Positions 24,651 through 32,769 of a stretch of 33,732 nt of DNA are shown here, one piece after another. A model generated the notes under the pieces. That model saw only the letters and a program-made list of their open reading frames with translations, searched no databases and had not been told where the DNA came from. The position numbers and the translations under genes are program-made. Positions within the stretch are counted from its first letter, which is position 1, and each line of letters begins with the position of its first letter. Origin of the DNA: Rhodobacteraceae bacterium bin131 (GTDB taxonomy: Bacteria > Pseudomonadota > Alphaproteobacteria > Rhodobacterales > Rhodobacteraceae); NCBI GenBank assembly GCA_002239085.1, contig MPNP01000020.1, positions 1 through 33,732 of the forward strand. Direction: 5' to 3'.

Positions 24651-25769
24651 TTAATCTGAAATTCCCGCATCATTTTGCAATTGCTGACAGAATTCATCAA
24701 ATTTGTTGTGCTGGATAGCATCTCTAATTTCAGCCATAAAAATTTGGTAAAATCTCAAGTTATGCCACGTGATAAGCATTGAAGAAATAATTTCATTGCA
24801 CTTATAAACATGATGTAAGTAAGCTCTAGTATAATTCATACATGCAGGACAATCACAATTGTCATCTAGTGGATTCGAATCATCAGCATACCTTGCATTT
24901 TTTATGTTAATCACATCTGAATGTGTAAAAGCTTGACCGTTACGACCTGACCGGCTTGGCAGTACACAATCAAACATGTCAATACCCCTTTTAACGGCCC
25001 CTAATATATCGCTCGGTTTTCCTACCCCCATCAAATATCTTGGCTTATCAATTGGTAACATTGATGGAGCATAATCAAGAACTTCAAACATCGTTTTTTG
25101 GCCTTCACCGACAGCAAGCCCGCCTACTGCATAACCTTCATAGCCGTGACTTACCAAAAGCTCGGAGCTCTCTTCTCTCAGTTCCTTGAATACTGAACCC
25201 TGCTGAATACCAAATAATGCAAATCCTTGTCTGAAGCCAAAAGCATCTTTACTCCTTTTGGCCCAACGCATTGAGCGTTGCATTGAAACGGCGGCACCAT
25301 CAAAGTCTATCGGAAATGGTGTGCATTCATCAAACGCCATGGTTACATCCGCGCCTAGAAGCCGTTGAATTTCAATTGATCTTTCGGGCGAAAGAAAATG
25401 TTTTGAGCCATCAATGTGCGATTGAAAGATTACTCCTTCCTCTGTAGTTTTTCTTAGCTTCTTCAAACTCATGACTTGGAACCCGCCTGAGTCCGTTAGA
25501 ATCGGTTTTTTCCAATTCATGAATCGGTGTAATCCACCAAGATTGTTAACGCGCTCAGCTGTAGGTCTGAGCATAAGATGGTAGGTATTACCAAGAATAA
25601 TCTGTGCCCCAGTTGCTACCACTGATTCTGGTAACATGGCTTTGACTGTTCCACATGTTCCTACAGGCATGAAAGCCGGAGTATTAATATCTCCACGTGA
25701 TGTCGAAATTACTCCCGTTCGAGCATTTCCACACTGGGCTTTGAGAGAAAAAGAGAACTGTTTAACCAT
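24651..25769 (-). CDS. tgt: Queuine tRNA-ribosyltransferase (TGT)
   Basis: The 372-residue product exchanges guanine-34 of GUN-anticodon tRNAs for preQ1. It has [29 protein letters not shown], the general-acid Asp93 in [20 protein letters not shown], the nucleophile Asp267 in [16 protein letters not shown] and the zinc site C305-x-C307-xx-C310 with H336. The tRNA-Asp(GTC) in this window is one of its expected substrates. It lies about 210 bp upstream of lon, so lon has its own promoter. Confidence 0.97.
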   Translation of the reverse strand: MVKQFSFSLKAQCGNARTGVISTSRGDINTPAFMPVGTCGTVKAMLPESVVATGAQIILGNTYHLMLRPTAERVNNLGGLHRFMNWKKPILTDSGGFQVMSLKKLRKTTEEGVIFQSHIDGSKHFLSPERSIEIQRLLGADVTMAFDECTPFPIDFDGAAVSMQRSMRWAKRSKDAFGFRQGFALFGIQQGSVFKELREESSELLVSHGYEGYAVGGLAVGEGQKTMFEVLDYAPSMLPIDKPRYLMGVGKPSDILGAVKRGIDMFDCVLPSRSGRNGQAFTHSDVINIKNARYADDSNPLDDNCDCPACMNYTRAYLHHVYKCNEIISSMLITWHNLRFYQIFMAEIRDAIQHNKFDEFCQQLQNDAGISD

Positions 25770-26044
25770 TGTTTCAGCTCATTTTTTATAATTCACAGTT
25801 GGCATAATAATTATTAAAATAATGAGCTTTTTTTGGTATATTTGGGTTGTTCTGTGATGAGCAACTTCAAATATTTGATGGCGGTCAGATACTTTTATTT
25901 TCGGAAATTTTGAAGGTTTAGGGAAACCTGATTTAATCAATTTACTTTATTTACAGAAATTGTTGCTTAGAAAAAGGCTGGAAAAGTTTATAAATATGAC
26001 TATATTAGTAAGAAATTCAAATATAAGAGTTGAAAGGTTCACTT
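25770..26044. promoter_or_regulatory. Divergent intergenic region between tgt and sufT
   Basis: This must hold the promoters of tgt (-) and of the sufT-sufA-tpiA group (+). A 12-bp AT palindrome TAATAATTATTA (25805-25816) lies near the tgt side and could be an operator, but such AT-rich dyads arise by chance. No clear -35/-10 pair was settled on. Confidence 0.4.
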
Positions 26045-26404
26045 ATGTACGCCGATGACTTGATAGAAGGAACCCCCTTAATCAAAGCATCAACAGTAGG
26101 TCACCCCATTTATGAACTGGTGGTCAATGCCTGCAAATCTGTTTTTGACCCCGAAATTCCAGTCAATATATATGACCTAGGACTTATTTACACTATTGAA
26201 ATCAATTCCAATAATGATGTTAACATCATCATGACACTAACCGCTCCGGGATGTCCAGTCGCAGGAGAAATGCCAGGTTGGGTCGGCGAAGCGGTTAATT
26301 CACTTGATGAAGTCCACCGAGTTGATGTTGAGTTAGTTTGGGACCCACCTTGGGGAATGGAAATGATGTCAGACGAAGCTCGGCTTGAATTGGGCTTCAT
26401 GTAG
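26045..26404 (+). CDS. sufT: SufT-type Fe-S assembly factor (DUF59/MIP18 family)
   Basis: Start ATG 26045 has GAAAGG upstream; the product is 119 residues. The DUF59 core is clear: VFDPEIPVNIYDLGLIYTIE, then MTLTAPGCPVAGEMPGWV with the conserved cysteine, VELVWDPPWGMEMMSDEA and a C-terminal RLELGFM as in SufT. SufT helps mature Fe-S proteins, especially when demand is high. The next gene encodes an A-type carrier, which fits the end of a suf operon, although sufBCDS are not in the window. Confidence 0.9.
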   Translation: MYADDLIEGTPLIKASTVGHPIYELVVNACKSVFDPEIPVNIYDLGLIYTIEINSNNDVNIIMTLTAPGCPVAGEMPGWVGEAVNSLDEVHRVDVELVWDPPWGMEMMSDEARLELGFM

Positions 26405-26433
26405 AATCAACAACCCTGATTAAATGTAATAAA

Positions 26434-26784
26434 ATGTTCGGATTACCAAGCAAACAAGCCGTCACTCTTACTCCCTCTGCAGTCAAGCAGATCATTCATC
26501 TGATGGAAAATTCTGGTAAAGAAGGATTGCGCATAGGGGTCAAAAAAGGCGGTTGTGCAGGAATGGAATACACAATGGATTTTGCTGACTCTATTGATGA
26601 GCATGATGAGGTAATTGAACAGAATGGAGCGAAAGTTATCATCGCACCAATGGCACAAATGTTTTTGTTTGGAACCCAGATTGATTTTCAAACAACTGTT
26701 TTGGAAACTGGTTTCAAATTTACTAATCCAAACGTTGTTGAATCTTGTGGCTGCGGTGAGTCCATTCGATTTAAAGACCTCTAA
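26434..26784 (+). CDS. sufA: A-type Fe-S carrier (SufA/IscA/HesB family)
   Basis: The 116-residue product carries the three invariant cysteines that hold the Fe-S cluster: Cys41 in GGCAGMEY and Cys105 and Cys107 in ESCGCGES. VTLTPSAVKQI at the N-terminus and FQTTVLETGFKFTNPN are standard for the family. It receives Fe-S clusters from the scaffold and passes them to apoproteins. It lies 29 bp after sufT and 41 bp before the isomerase gene on the same strand. The choice of sufA over iscA or erpA rests on the sufT neighbour. Confidence 0.9.
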   Translation: MFGLPSKQAVTLTPSAVKQIIHLMENSGKEGLRIGVKKGGCAGMEYTMDFADSIDEHDEVIEQNGAKVIIAPMAQMFLFGTQIDFQTTVLETGFKFTNPNVVESCGCGESIRFKDL

Positions 26785-26825
26785 ACTTTTCCAAGCCCAT
26801 CCAACAACAATCACAGGCCTTGATC

Positions 26826-27569
26826 ATGCAGAATATAATTGCTGGCAATTGGAAACTAAAAGGGACTAAAGAACTCGCCTCAAACTACAATAACTTCTTT
26901 AATAACAACCGCGTTTCGAATTGTCAGGTCATTGTTTGTCCAACTTTTGATTTACTCCCTGAAGTCCAATCTCTGAATGCTATTAAGGGGATATCTATTG
27001 GGGCTCAGGATTTCTTTCATTCCGAATCCACGCACAATCAAGGACTAGGTGAGCCTGAACAGCTCATTGAACATGCTGTTGAATATGTTATTCTCGGTCA
27101 TTCTGACCGGCGAAATAAATGCAGTGAAACGAGTAAATTAGTCTACAAAAAAGTTAACATAACTTGGGAACTTGGACTTATCCCTATTGTTTGCATCGGA
27201 GAGAAAAAAGAAGAACGCGACGCGGAAAGAACCATTGAAGTGGTTCATCAGCAAATCAAGGAGAGTATCGATTTAGGTCAATCCAATTCCTCTTTAATTG
27301 TTGCATATGAACCCGTTTGGGCAATTGGCACAGGTGTAACACCGACCTTTGAACAAATACAAACTGTCCATGATTCCATACGAAACTTGTTGACCCAAGA
27401 ATTAGGTCAAGTGGGTCGACGCATCCCAATTCTGTATGGCGGGTCGGCTGACCCAAATAATGCCACTCAAATTTTAGGCGTAGACAATGTCAATGGGCTT
27501 CTTGTAGGGGGAGCTTCATTAAATATCGACTCTTTTGGAAAAATGGTACACACCGGCAGTAAGATCTAA
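26826..27569 (+). CDS. tpiA: Triosephosphate isomerase, divergent
   Basis: Start ATG 26826 gives 247 residues, the normal TIM length. Catalytic residues are Lys10 (GNWKLKG), His92 (LGHS) and Glu162 (AYEPVWAIGTG); the phosphate loop is ILYGGSADPNNA and VGGAS. It interconverts dihydroxyacetone phosphate and glyceraldehyde 3-phosphate. Unusual points are LGHSDRR in place of the near-invariant LGHSERR (Asp94), CPTF where CPPF is usual, and loop 3 reading THNQGLGEPEQL instead of the usual GAxTGExS pattern. It could be the housekeeping enzyme or a specialised paralogue acting on another sugar phosphate. It ends 3 bp from lpd, convergent. Confidence 0.88.
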   Translation: MQNIIAGNWKLKGTKELASNYNNFFNNNRVSNCQVIVCPTFDLLPEVQSLNAIKGISIGAQDFFHSESTHNQGLGEPEQLIEHAVEYVILGHSDRRNKCSETSKLVYKKVNITWELGLIPIVCIGEKKEERDAERTIEVVHQQIKESIDLGQSNSSLIVAYEPVWAIGTGVTPTFEQIQTVHDSIRNLLTQELGQVGRRIPILYGGSADPNNATQILGVDNVNGLLVGGASLNIDSFGKMVHTGSKI

Positions 27570-27572
27570 CTG

Positions 27573-28967
27573 CTAAAAGTGAATCGCTTTTCCATAAGCG
27601 CTCAATACGCTCTCATGAATCATCTCTGAAAGGGTTGGATGCGGGAAAATAGTATTCATAAGTTCCTGTTCTGTTGTCTCCAGTTCCTTACCGATTACGA
27701 ATCCTTGAATTAATTCAGTAACTTCGGCTCCAACCATATGGGCACCTAAAAGCTCCCCAGTCTTTTTGTCAAAAATCGTTTTCATCAACCCTTCTGGCTC
27801 ACCCAAAGCGATTGCCTTGCCATTTCCAATAAAAGGAAAACGACCAACTGAGTAATCTAAACCTTGCTCTTTGCATGCCTCTTCGGTAAGACCAACCGAA
27901 GCAATTTGGGGGTTCGAATAAGTACAACCAGGGATTGATGTTGGCTGAATTGGGTGAGGACTGCTTTCAGCGACTAGTTCGGCGACCATCACGCCTTCGT
28001 GGCTAGCTTTATGGGCTAACCAAGGTGGGCCTGCCACATCACCTATTGCATAAACATTAGAAACTCCTGTACGGCAATATTCATCTGTCTTGATATGCGT
28101 TCGCTCAACTTTAACACCAATTTTATCAAGGTTCATGCCTTCAACATTTCCAACAATACCTACTGCTGAGATAACGGTATCAAAGGTGGCGACTATCGTT
28201 TCTGTTGAACTTTCAATCTTTGCTTCACCACCAGCTTTAGTTTTTGTGAGCTCTGCGACTTTGGCTCCCTCAATGAATTTTATTCCAAGCTTCTCAAATC
28301 GCTTCTTAGCAAAGGCGGATATTTCTTGGTCCTCTACGGGGAGAATCGAATCCATCATTTCAACAACTGTTGTTTCAGAACCTAAGGCATTAAAAAAACT
28401 GGCAAATTCAATTCCGATAGCACCTGAACCAATCACAAGTAATTTTTTGGGAACTCGGTCTGCTCGTAAAGCGTGACGATACGACCAAATGAGTTTTCCA
28501 TCTGCCTCCATACCTGGAAGGTCTCTTGCTCTAGCTCCAGTTGCAATAATCACATGTGCTGCTGAAATTTCTTGTTTTGAATTATTATCGTTGATTACCA
28601 AAGAATTAGGGCCAGTAAATTGGGCGGTTCCCAGAAACACTGTCACTTTATTTTTTTTCAAAAGGTGTTGCACGCCATTGGATAATTGCTTGGCTACGGC
28701 TTTGGAGCGGTCAATTATTTTATTGATGTCATATGAAATACTTTGGGTACTGAGTCCATATTCATTCGCCCGCTCCATCAAATGGTAGATCTCAGCTGAG
28801 CGAAGCATAGATTTTGTCGGAATACATCCCCAATTGAGGCAAATCCCACCTATGTCTTCACGTTCTACCACGGCCACGGACATACCTAATTGAGCTGCTC
28901 GAATTGCCGCAACATACCCTCCAGGACCCGAGCCAATTATTATCAAATCATAGTTTTGAGTTGCCAT
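27573..28967 (-). CDS. lpdA: Dihydrolipoamide dehydrogenase (E3)
   Basis: The 464-residue flavoprotein has the FAD motif IIGSGPGGYVAAIRAAQLG, the redox disulfide GGICLNWGCIPTKSM (Cys43, Cys48), the NAD motif VIGSGAIGIEFASFFNALG and the C-terminal His-Glu dyad HPTLSEMIHES (His443, Glu448). It reoxidises dihydrolipoamide for 2-oxoacid dehydrogenases and the glycine cleavage system. It stands alone and converges on tpiA with 3 bp between stops. Which complex it serves cannot be told from context; VEREDIGGICLNWG is the common pyruvate/oxoglutarate E3 style in alphaproteobacteria. Confidence 0.96.
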   Translation of the reverse strand: MATQNYDLIIIGSGPGGYVAAIRAAQLGMSVAVVEREDIGGICLNWGCIPTKSMLRSAEIYHLMERANEYGLSTQSISYDINKIIDRSKAVAKQLSNGVQHLLKKNKVTVFLGTAQFTGPNSLVINDNNSKQEISAAHVIIATGARARDLPGMEADGKLIWSYRHALRADRVPKKLLVIGSGAIGIEFASFFNALGSETTVVEMMDSILPVEDQEISAFAKKRFEKLGIKFIEGAKVAELTKTKAGGEAKIESSTETIVATFDTVISAVGIVGNVEGMNLDKIGVKVERTHIKTDEYCRTGVSNVYAIGDVAGPPWLAHKASHEGVMVAELVAESSPHPIQPTSIPGCTYSNPQIASVGLTEEACKEQGLDYSVGRFPFIGNGKAIALGEPEGLMKTIFDKKTGELLGAHMVGAEVTELIQGFVIGKELETTEQELMNTIFPHPTLSEMIHESVLSAYGKAIHF

Positions 28968-29032
28968 TGTTATCCGTTAGAATCATATAGAAAAAATTGA
29001 TGAATATTCGTTGGGTTCATGTTGAATTGATT

Positions 29033-29620
29033 TCATTCATTCGCACTTTGATCTTCAAATAATTTAACAGCACTTTGATATGCACCTTCCTTAAGCCAAG
29101 CTATCTCCTCACGCGTACTGTCTCTACCGATAGCATCATTCCTAAAGGGGAAGCGCCCAAACGATTCAATTACATATCGGTGAGCCTTGGCATGAATTAG
29201 ATTAAGCTTGCCCTTCTCGCCCATTCTTTCAGCGATTAATTGAACACAGTAGTCCTGATCACTTAATTCTTCTGAATGCATAAAAGGCATATAAATGAAA
29301 ATTCTCTTTTCTGAGGGAAGCTTAAAGTCAAATCCCTTGTTGATTGCCAATCTTGCTGCTTCACGTGCTTTGTGGTCAAACGCAAAGGATTGACCACTTT
29401 GGCGAAACATATTGCGTGGAAATTGGTCAAGAATGATGACCAAGGCGAGTGCGCCATCTGGGTCATCAGCCCATGATTGTAAATTACCAGCTATAGCCTC
29501 ATTGTATAACGTGGTAAACCGTTCAATTATGAGTTGGTCAACGTCATCATTTTGAAAGAACCACTGTTGCGGTTCCAATTCGTTAAACCAAAAATCAATT
29601 ACTTCTTCAAAACTTTTCAT
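29033..29620 (-). CDS. DUF924 family protein
   Basis: The 195-residue soluble helical protein has the DUF924 marks: VIDFWFNELEPQQWF, DPDGALALVIILDQFPRNMF, FAFDHKAREAARLAI, FIYMPFMHSEELSDQD and GRFPFRNDAIGRDSTREE. The family is widespread and conserved but has no assigned biochemical function. Its ATG follows the stop of the carboxylesterase gene directly (TAAATG), so it is the third gene of the glycosylase-esterase-DUF924 operon. Confidence 0.9.
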   Translation of the reverse strand: MKSFEEVIDFWFNELEPQQWFFQNDDVDQLIIERFTTLYNEAIAGNLQSWADDPDGALALVIILDQFPRNMFRQSGQSFAFDHKAREAARLAINKGFDFKLPSEKRIFIYMPFMHSEELSDQDYCVQLIAERMGEKGKLNLIHAKAHRYVIESFGRFPFRNDAIGRDSTREEIAWLKEGAYQSAVKLFEDQSANE

Positions 29621-30298
29621 TTATTCCTCATCATTTATTTTGTCTAATTCCCGAGTAATGAAATGTAGTGCAACCCCAAGCCCAACAGGAGAAATACTAT
29701 GTCCAATTCCTTTTGATGTACACGTAAACACTTTAATACCACACAATTTTAAGCTTTTCTCAGCCAAACTCATTTGCGAGTATGGAACAACTTCATCATC
29801 CTCATCGTGGACTAGTAGTACAGGAGGTTTGGAATTAACTTCGGACTCACTTTTAATGGGGGCCATCAATCGCCCAGAAAATCCAATAACTCCCCCGACT
29901 TCTTGACTCGTTTCCAGTGCGAATTTGAGAGCAAGCATTGTTCCTTGTGAAAAACCCAATAAGAATATTTTATTGAGTGGTAATTTATGTATTGATAACA
30001 TATCCTGAATGAAATCCCCGAGAGCAGTGACTGACTCTTGAAATGTTTTTCCCATGTCAATGGGACTCGAACCATCATAAGCTGGAAGATTAAACCATTG
30101 AAAACCTCCCTCTGGTTGAAGTAGGCATTTCTGCGGTCCATCTGGGGAAACAAACAATGTATCCGGTAGGTTAGGTTGTAGGTGCTTTCCAATTTCTAAT
30201 AAATCCTTACCATTGGCACCGTATCCATGTAAGAGGATAACAATGTTCTCTGGTTTATCACTTAATGATTCAATCGTTTCAAAATTTAATTTTGACAT
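29621..30298 (-). CDS. Carboxylesterase / phospholipase-type alpha/beta hydrolase
   Basis: The 225-residue product is of the small serine esterase family (EstB/YpfH/APT1-like). The catalytic triad can be placed: nucleophile Ser117 in LLGFSQGTML, Asp168 in VHDEDDEVVP and His200 in GIGHSI. The oxyanion region is ILLHGYGANGKDLLEIG. It hydrolyses short-chain esters or thioesters; the natural substrate is unknown. Its ATG overlaps the stop of the glycosylase gene (TAATG). Confidence 0.9.
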   Translation of the reverse strand: MSKLNFETIESLSDKPENIVILLHGYGANGKDLLEIGKHLQPNLPDTLFVSPDGPQKCLLQPEGGFQWFNLPAYDGSSPIDMGKTFQESVTALGDFIQDMLSIHKLPLNKIFLLGFSQGTMLALKFALETSQEVGGVIGFSGRLMAPIKSESEVNSKPPVLLVHDEDDEVVPYSQMSLAEKSLKLCGIKVFTCTSKGIGHSISPVGLGVALHFITRELDKINDEE

Positions 30299-30963
30299 TA
30301 ACGTATTCCTTCACGCTTCTTAACCATCCGATAGTAAGCCCATAGCAATCTCGCGGCAACACCTTGCCAGGGTGACCATTTTATGGCTATTGCTCTTAAT
30401 TCTTTCTCTGTGGGTCTCTTGTCAAGTCCTAACAGGACTTTTGTGGCTTCTTGGAGCGCTAAATCGCCGGCCGCAAACACATCTTTTCTTCCCATAGAAA
30501 ACATCAGATAAATTTCAGCTGTCCATAAGCCAATTCCTTTTACAGCTGTCAATTGGTTAATCACTTCTTGACTCGATTGTTTATGAAGTTCATCAAAATC
30601 AATTCCAGCTTGAGCCAAATTGCGAATGTAGCTAATTTTTTGGGGTGATAACCCACATGCTTTTAATTGTTTATCCTGTGCCCTAATCACATTTTTAGCT
30701 TCAGTTAATCCGTGGTTCTTCAGTCTGTTTAAAATGCTATTTGCTGCTGCAACCGAGATTTGCTGACTAACAATCATTCCTACCAATGCGTCAAATCCAC
30801 CCTCACGCTTACGCAGAGGAACTTCTCCCACTTGGTCAATGATTACTTTCAAAACCGGGTCAAGTGAGCCCAAATAATCAAGACCTTGCCTAATTTGGGT
30901 TAATGAGTTTAGGCTATCTTCACCCACAGAATTTGTTTGATGCATTTTGAATTTGACGTTCAA
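30298..30963 (-). CDS. DNA-3-methyladenine glycosylase (AlkA-type, HhH-GPD)
   Basis: The 221-residue product is a base-excision repair glycosylase removing alkylated purines. It has GGFDALVGMIVSQQISVAAAN, the helix-hairpin-helix LTAVKGIGLWTAEIYLMF (138-155) and the catalytic Asp167 in FAAGDLALQ. The compact length, lacking the N-terminal AlkA domain, is usual for alphaproteobacterial forms. It is first in a three-gene operon with the esterase and the DUF924 gene. Confidence 0.92.
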   Translation of the reverse strand: MNVKFKMHQTNSVGEDSLNSLTQIRQGLDYLGSLDPVLKVIIDQVGEVPLRKREGGFDALVGMIVSQQISVAAANSILNRLKNHGLTEAKNVIRAQDKQLKACGLSPQKISYIRNLAQAGIDFDELHKQSSQEVINQLTAVKGIGLWTAEIYLMFSMGRKDVFAAGDLALQEATKVLLGLDKRPTEKELRAIAIKWSPWQGVAARLLWAYYRMVKKREGIR

Positions 30964-31201
30964 GTATTTAGGCTTGTAAGAACTATTTTGTATTTGTGAA
31001 AGACACTGACATATGATTTAGGTATTGATTTAAGGTTCACAAACAATAACGAGAAAAATTAACCGAATATCCATCCACCTTTGAATTGAAGTTAACAATT
31101 TATAATAATTTGCATTAGTACCCTCAATCCTGTTAGCAATCAACAACAATATAGATTACTTTTCTAGGTAATCTGAATACAATCATGGACATGCTACGAC
31201 G
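30964..31201. other. Intergenic region upstream of the glycosylase operon
   Basis: AT-rich sequence that should contain the promoter of the three-gene operon (-). The right end may hold more decayed transposase sequence. No gene is seen. Confidence 0.4.
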
Positions 31202-31566
31202 TGGTTTGTACTCACCACGAAGAATATTCTTAAGATGGCAGAAAATTGTTTTGGTGATGGACAATCTGAATACGAACAAACTTCAACCCTGCATAAAACA
31301 TTCAAACCCGCTGAAGCGTCTTGTCTTGCCCAACGGTTAAAGGTTCCATACACTTAATCGCAAGTTGATTGAATACGGATAAAATTGAAATCAATGGTCT
31401 GATGTTACAGTGTGTTAGACCATTTAAACCTGACCGTGAGATCATGTTTCGTGAAATCAAAGTTTAGGTCAATTATCGAAATGAGGCAGCAAAACCGATT
31501 GATTGGCTTTTCAGGGTCGAAGATGCTCGTATCAAATTGAAATCTCTTTTCGCACTATTTCAATAG
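31202..31566 (+). pseudogene. IS630-type transposase C-terminal remnant, frameshifted
   Basis: Across different plus-strand frames the region reads WFVLTTKNILKMAE, then KIVLVMDNLNTN, then after a frameshift TLHKTFKPAEASCLAQRLKV and PYT, and at the end IDWLFRVEDARIKLKSLF followed by TAG at 31564. This is the order of IS630-family transposases: EKIVLVMDNLNTH (second catalytic Asp), LxExFxPxEARRLAxRLExHYTP, and WxFxxEDARIKLKxLYP. At least two frameshifts and several stops are present, and the N-terminal half is missing. It is a dead element. Confidence 0.8.
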
Positions 31567-32021
31567 CGGGATAATTGCCAAATATAATGATTCAGAGATA
31601 CCATTTCAGTTGTATTTTTGATAACCAATTTCATTTTCCTCAATATCGTAACATTGCGGATTAGGGAGTGTAGCCAATAAAGTGATTCAATACATTCCGA
31701 TAGTATTGATAAGGATTTATCTGAAACCATTATGAGTATTAAATGAGCTTAAGTGTTCTGTGGTTTTACCGATTACCGCCGAATTAGTGAAACAATAACC
31801 TAACCGTGATTGGGGGTGGTCGGCTCAAGGAATCGGTCTATCATCTTGATTGCCTCGCTTTGCTTGCCTACTCACAATCATTGTCAATAAAGATTGCTTT
31901 TTTGAGTCATACGAAAGATGCATGTGCTAGTCAAACAAGTGCATGTGTATCAAATGAAAGTCCGTCAGGAAGGCGACTTCCACCTAAAGTAATCAATGCA
32001 AACTTTGTATCATCCTCCACC
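31567..32021. other. Intergenic region, no supported gene
   Basis: This stretch lies between the IS630 remnant and the cupin gene. A plus-strand frame from 31806 runs mostly antisense to the cupin gene and is not credible. No hairpin followed by a T-run is evident. Confidence 0.4.
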
Positions 32022-32501
32022 TCAGTAGGGCGTGCCGTCCTTGCGAGTGAAGAGCCATTTTCTATCCGCTCCCATCACGGCCTGGATGTCATCATTGGGA
32101 TAGGTAACCATGTCGTTTTGAGAGCGATCTCCGATTTCAAGAATCACAACATCCTGACCGCTACGGTTAAGAATATGATGATCCTCTCCCTGAGCCGGAA
32201 ATCCGGCACACATACCGGCCGAGAGCATAGTTTCTCCAGAGGGTGTCGAAAGTACCGCTTCGCCTACAAGAACAAAGATCATCTCATCTTGCTTGCTGTG
32301 TGAGTGCATCAGCGCGGACTGTCCTCCCGGCTTGATTGTCGTCAGATTCACTCCGAAATTCTTCAGTCCGAAGAAATCGCCAAGTGCTCGCTTACTTCGC
32401 CCCGCCATCCGGCTGGCAAAGGGTTCGGGATAATTGGACTGTTTGGGTCTGGGCAAAACCTCTAGGGCTGTAATTGCAGCCGGAATCTTATTGTTTGTCA
32501 T
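32022..32501 (-). CDS. Cupin domain protein
   Basis: The 159-residue single-domain cupin has metal-binding motif 1 in LMHSHSKQDEMIFVLVGEA (His66, His68, Glu73) and motif 2 in FPAQGEDHHILNRSG (His108 or His109). Such proteins bind a divalent metal and are often sugar-phosphate isomerases, dioxygenases or ligand binders; no specific activity can be assigned. Its sampled GC (about 52%) is higher than lines sampled from conserved genes here (42-47%) and its AT-rich flanks. With the IS630 remnant 455 bp away and repeats on the other side, recent acquisition is plausible. It stands alone. Confidence 0.8.
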   Translation of the reverse strand: MTNNKIPAAITALEVLPRPKQSNYPEPFASRMAGRSKRALGDFFGLKNFGVNLTTIKPGGQSALMHSHSKQDEMIFVLVGEAVLSTPSGETMLSAGMCAGFPAQGEDHHILNRSGQDVVILEIGDRSQNDMVTYPNDDIQAVMGADRKWLFTRKDGTPY

Positions 32502-32769
32502 CGTTCATCTCCATGCCACTTGGAAGCAGAATTAGTGTTTATCTCGCCGTAATGCGCATTAAATCAAGGAAAGCCTTTCAATGTGTTTAAATCCCAGAAG
32601 GATCTCCTACCCTCTCACTAGGAAGGCAATTTTGCTTAATGTTCTAATGTTGTTAGTTGTTTACAGGAAAAAATTACATCTGAAAACAGCTAATGAATTG
32701 TGAATCTATCAATTATTGTTATTAGTTTCTAGCCCGTTTAAGCCAATTTTCTTAATTTTGCTACTGGAT
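32502..32769. other. AT-rich spacer between cupin gene and repeat array
   Basis: No gene or clear structural element is seen. The left end must contain the cupin promoter. Confidence 0.35.

Noticed and set aside
29000..29030. GAATATTC dyad followed by A/T run as terminator of the glycosylase-esterase-DUF924 operon
   Set aside because: Stem is AT-only apart from its ends and too weak to support a terminator.
31806..32303. Plus-strand open frame of 165 codons
   Set aside because: Mostly antisense to the cupin gene, whose protein motifs are clear.
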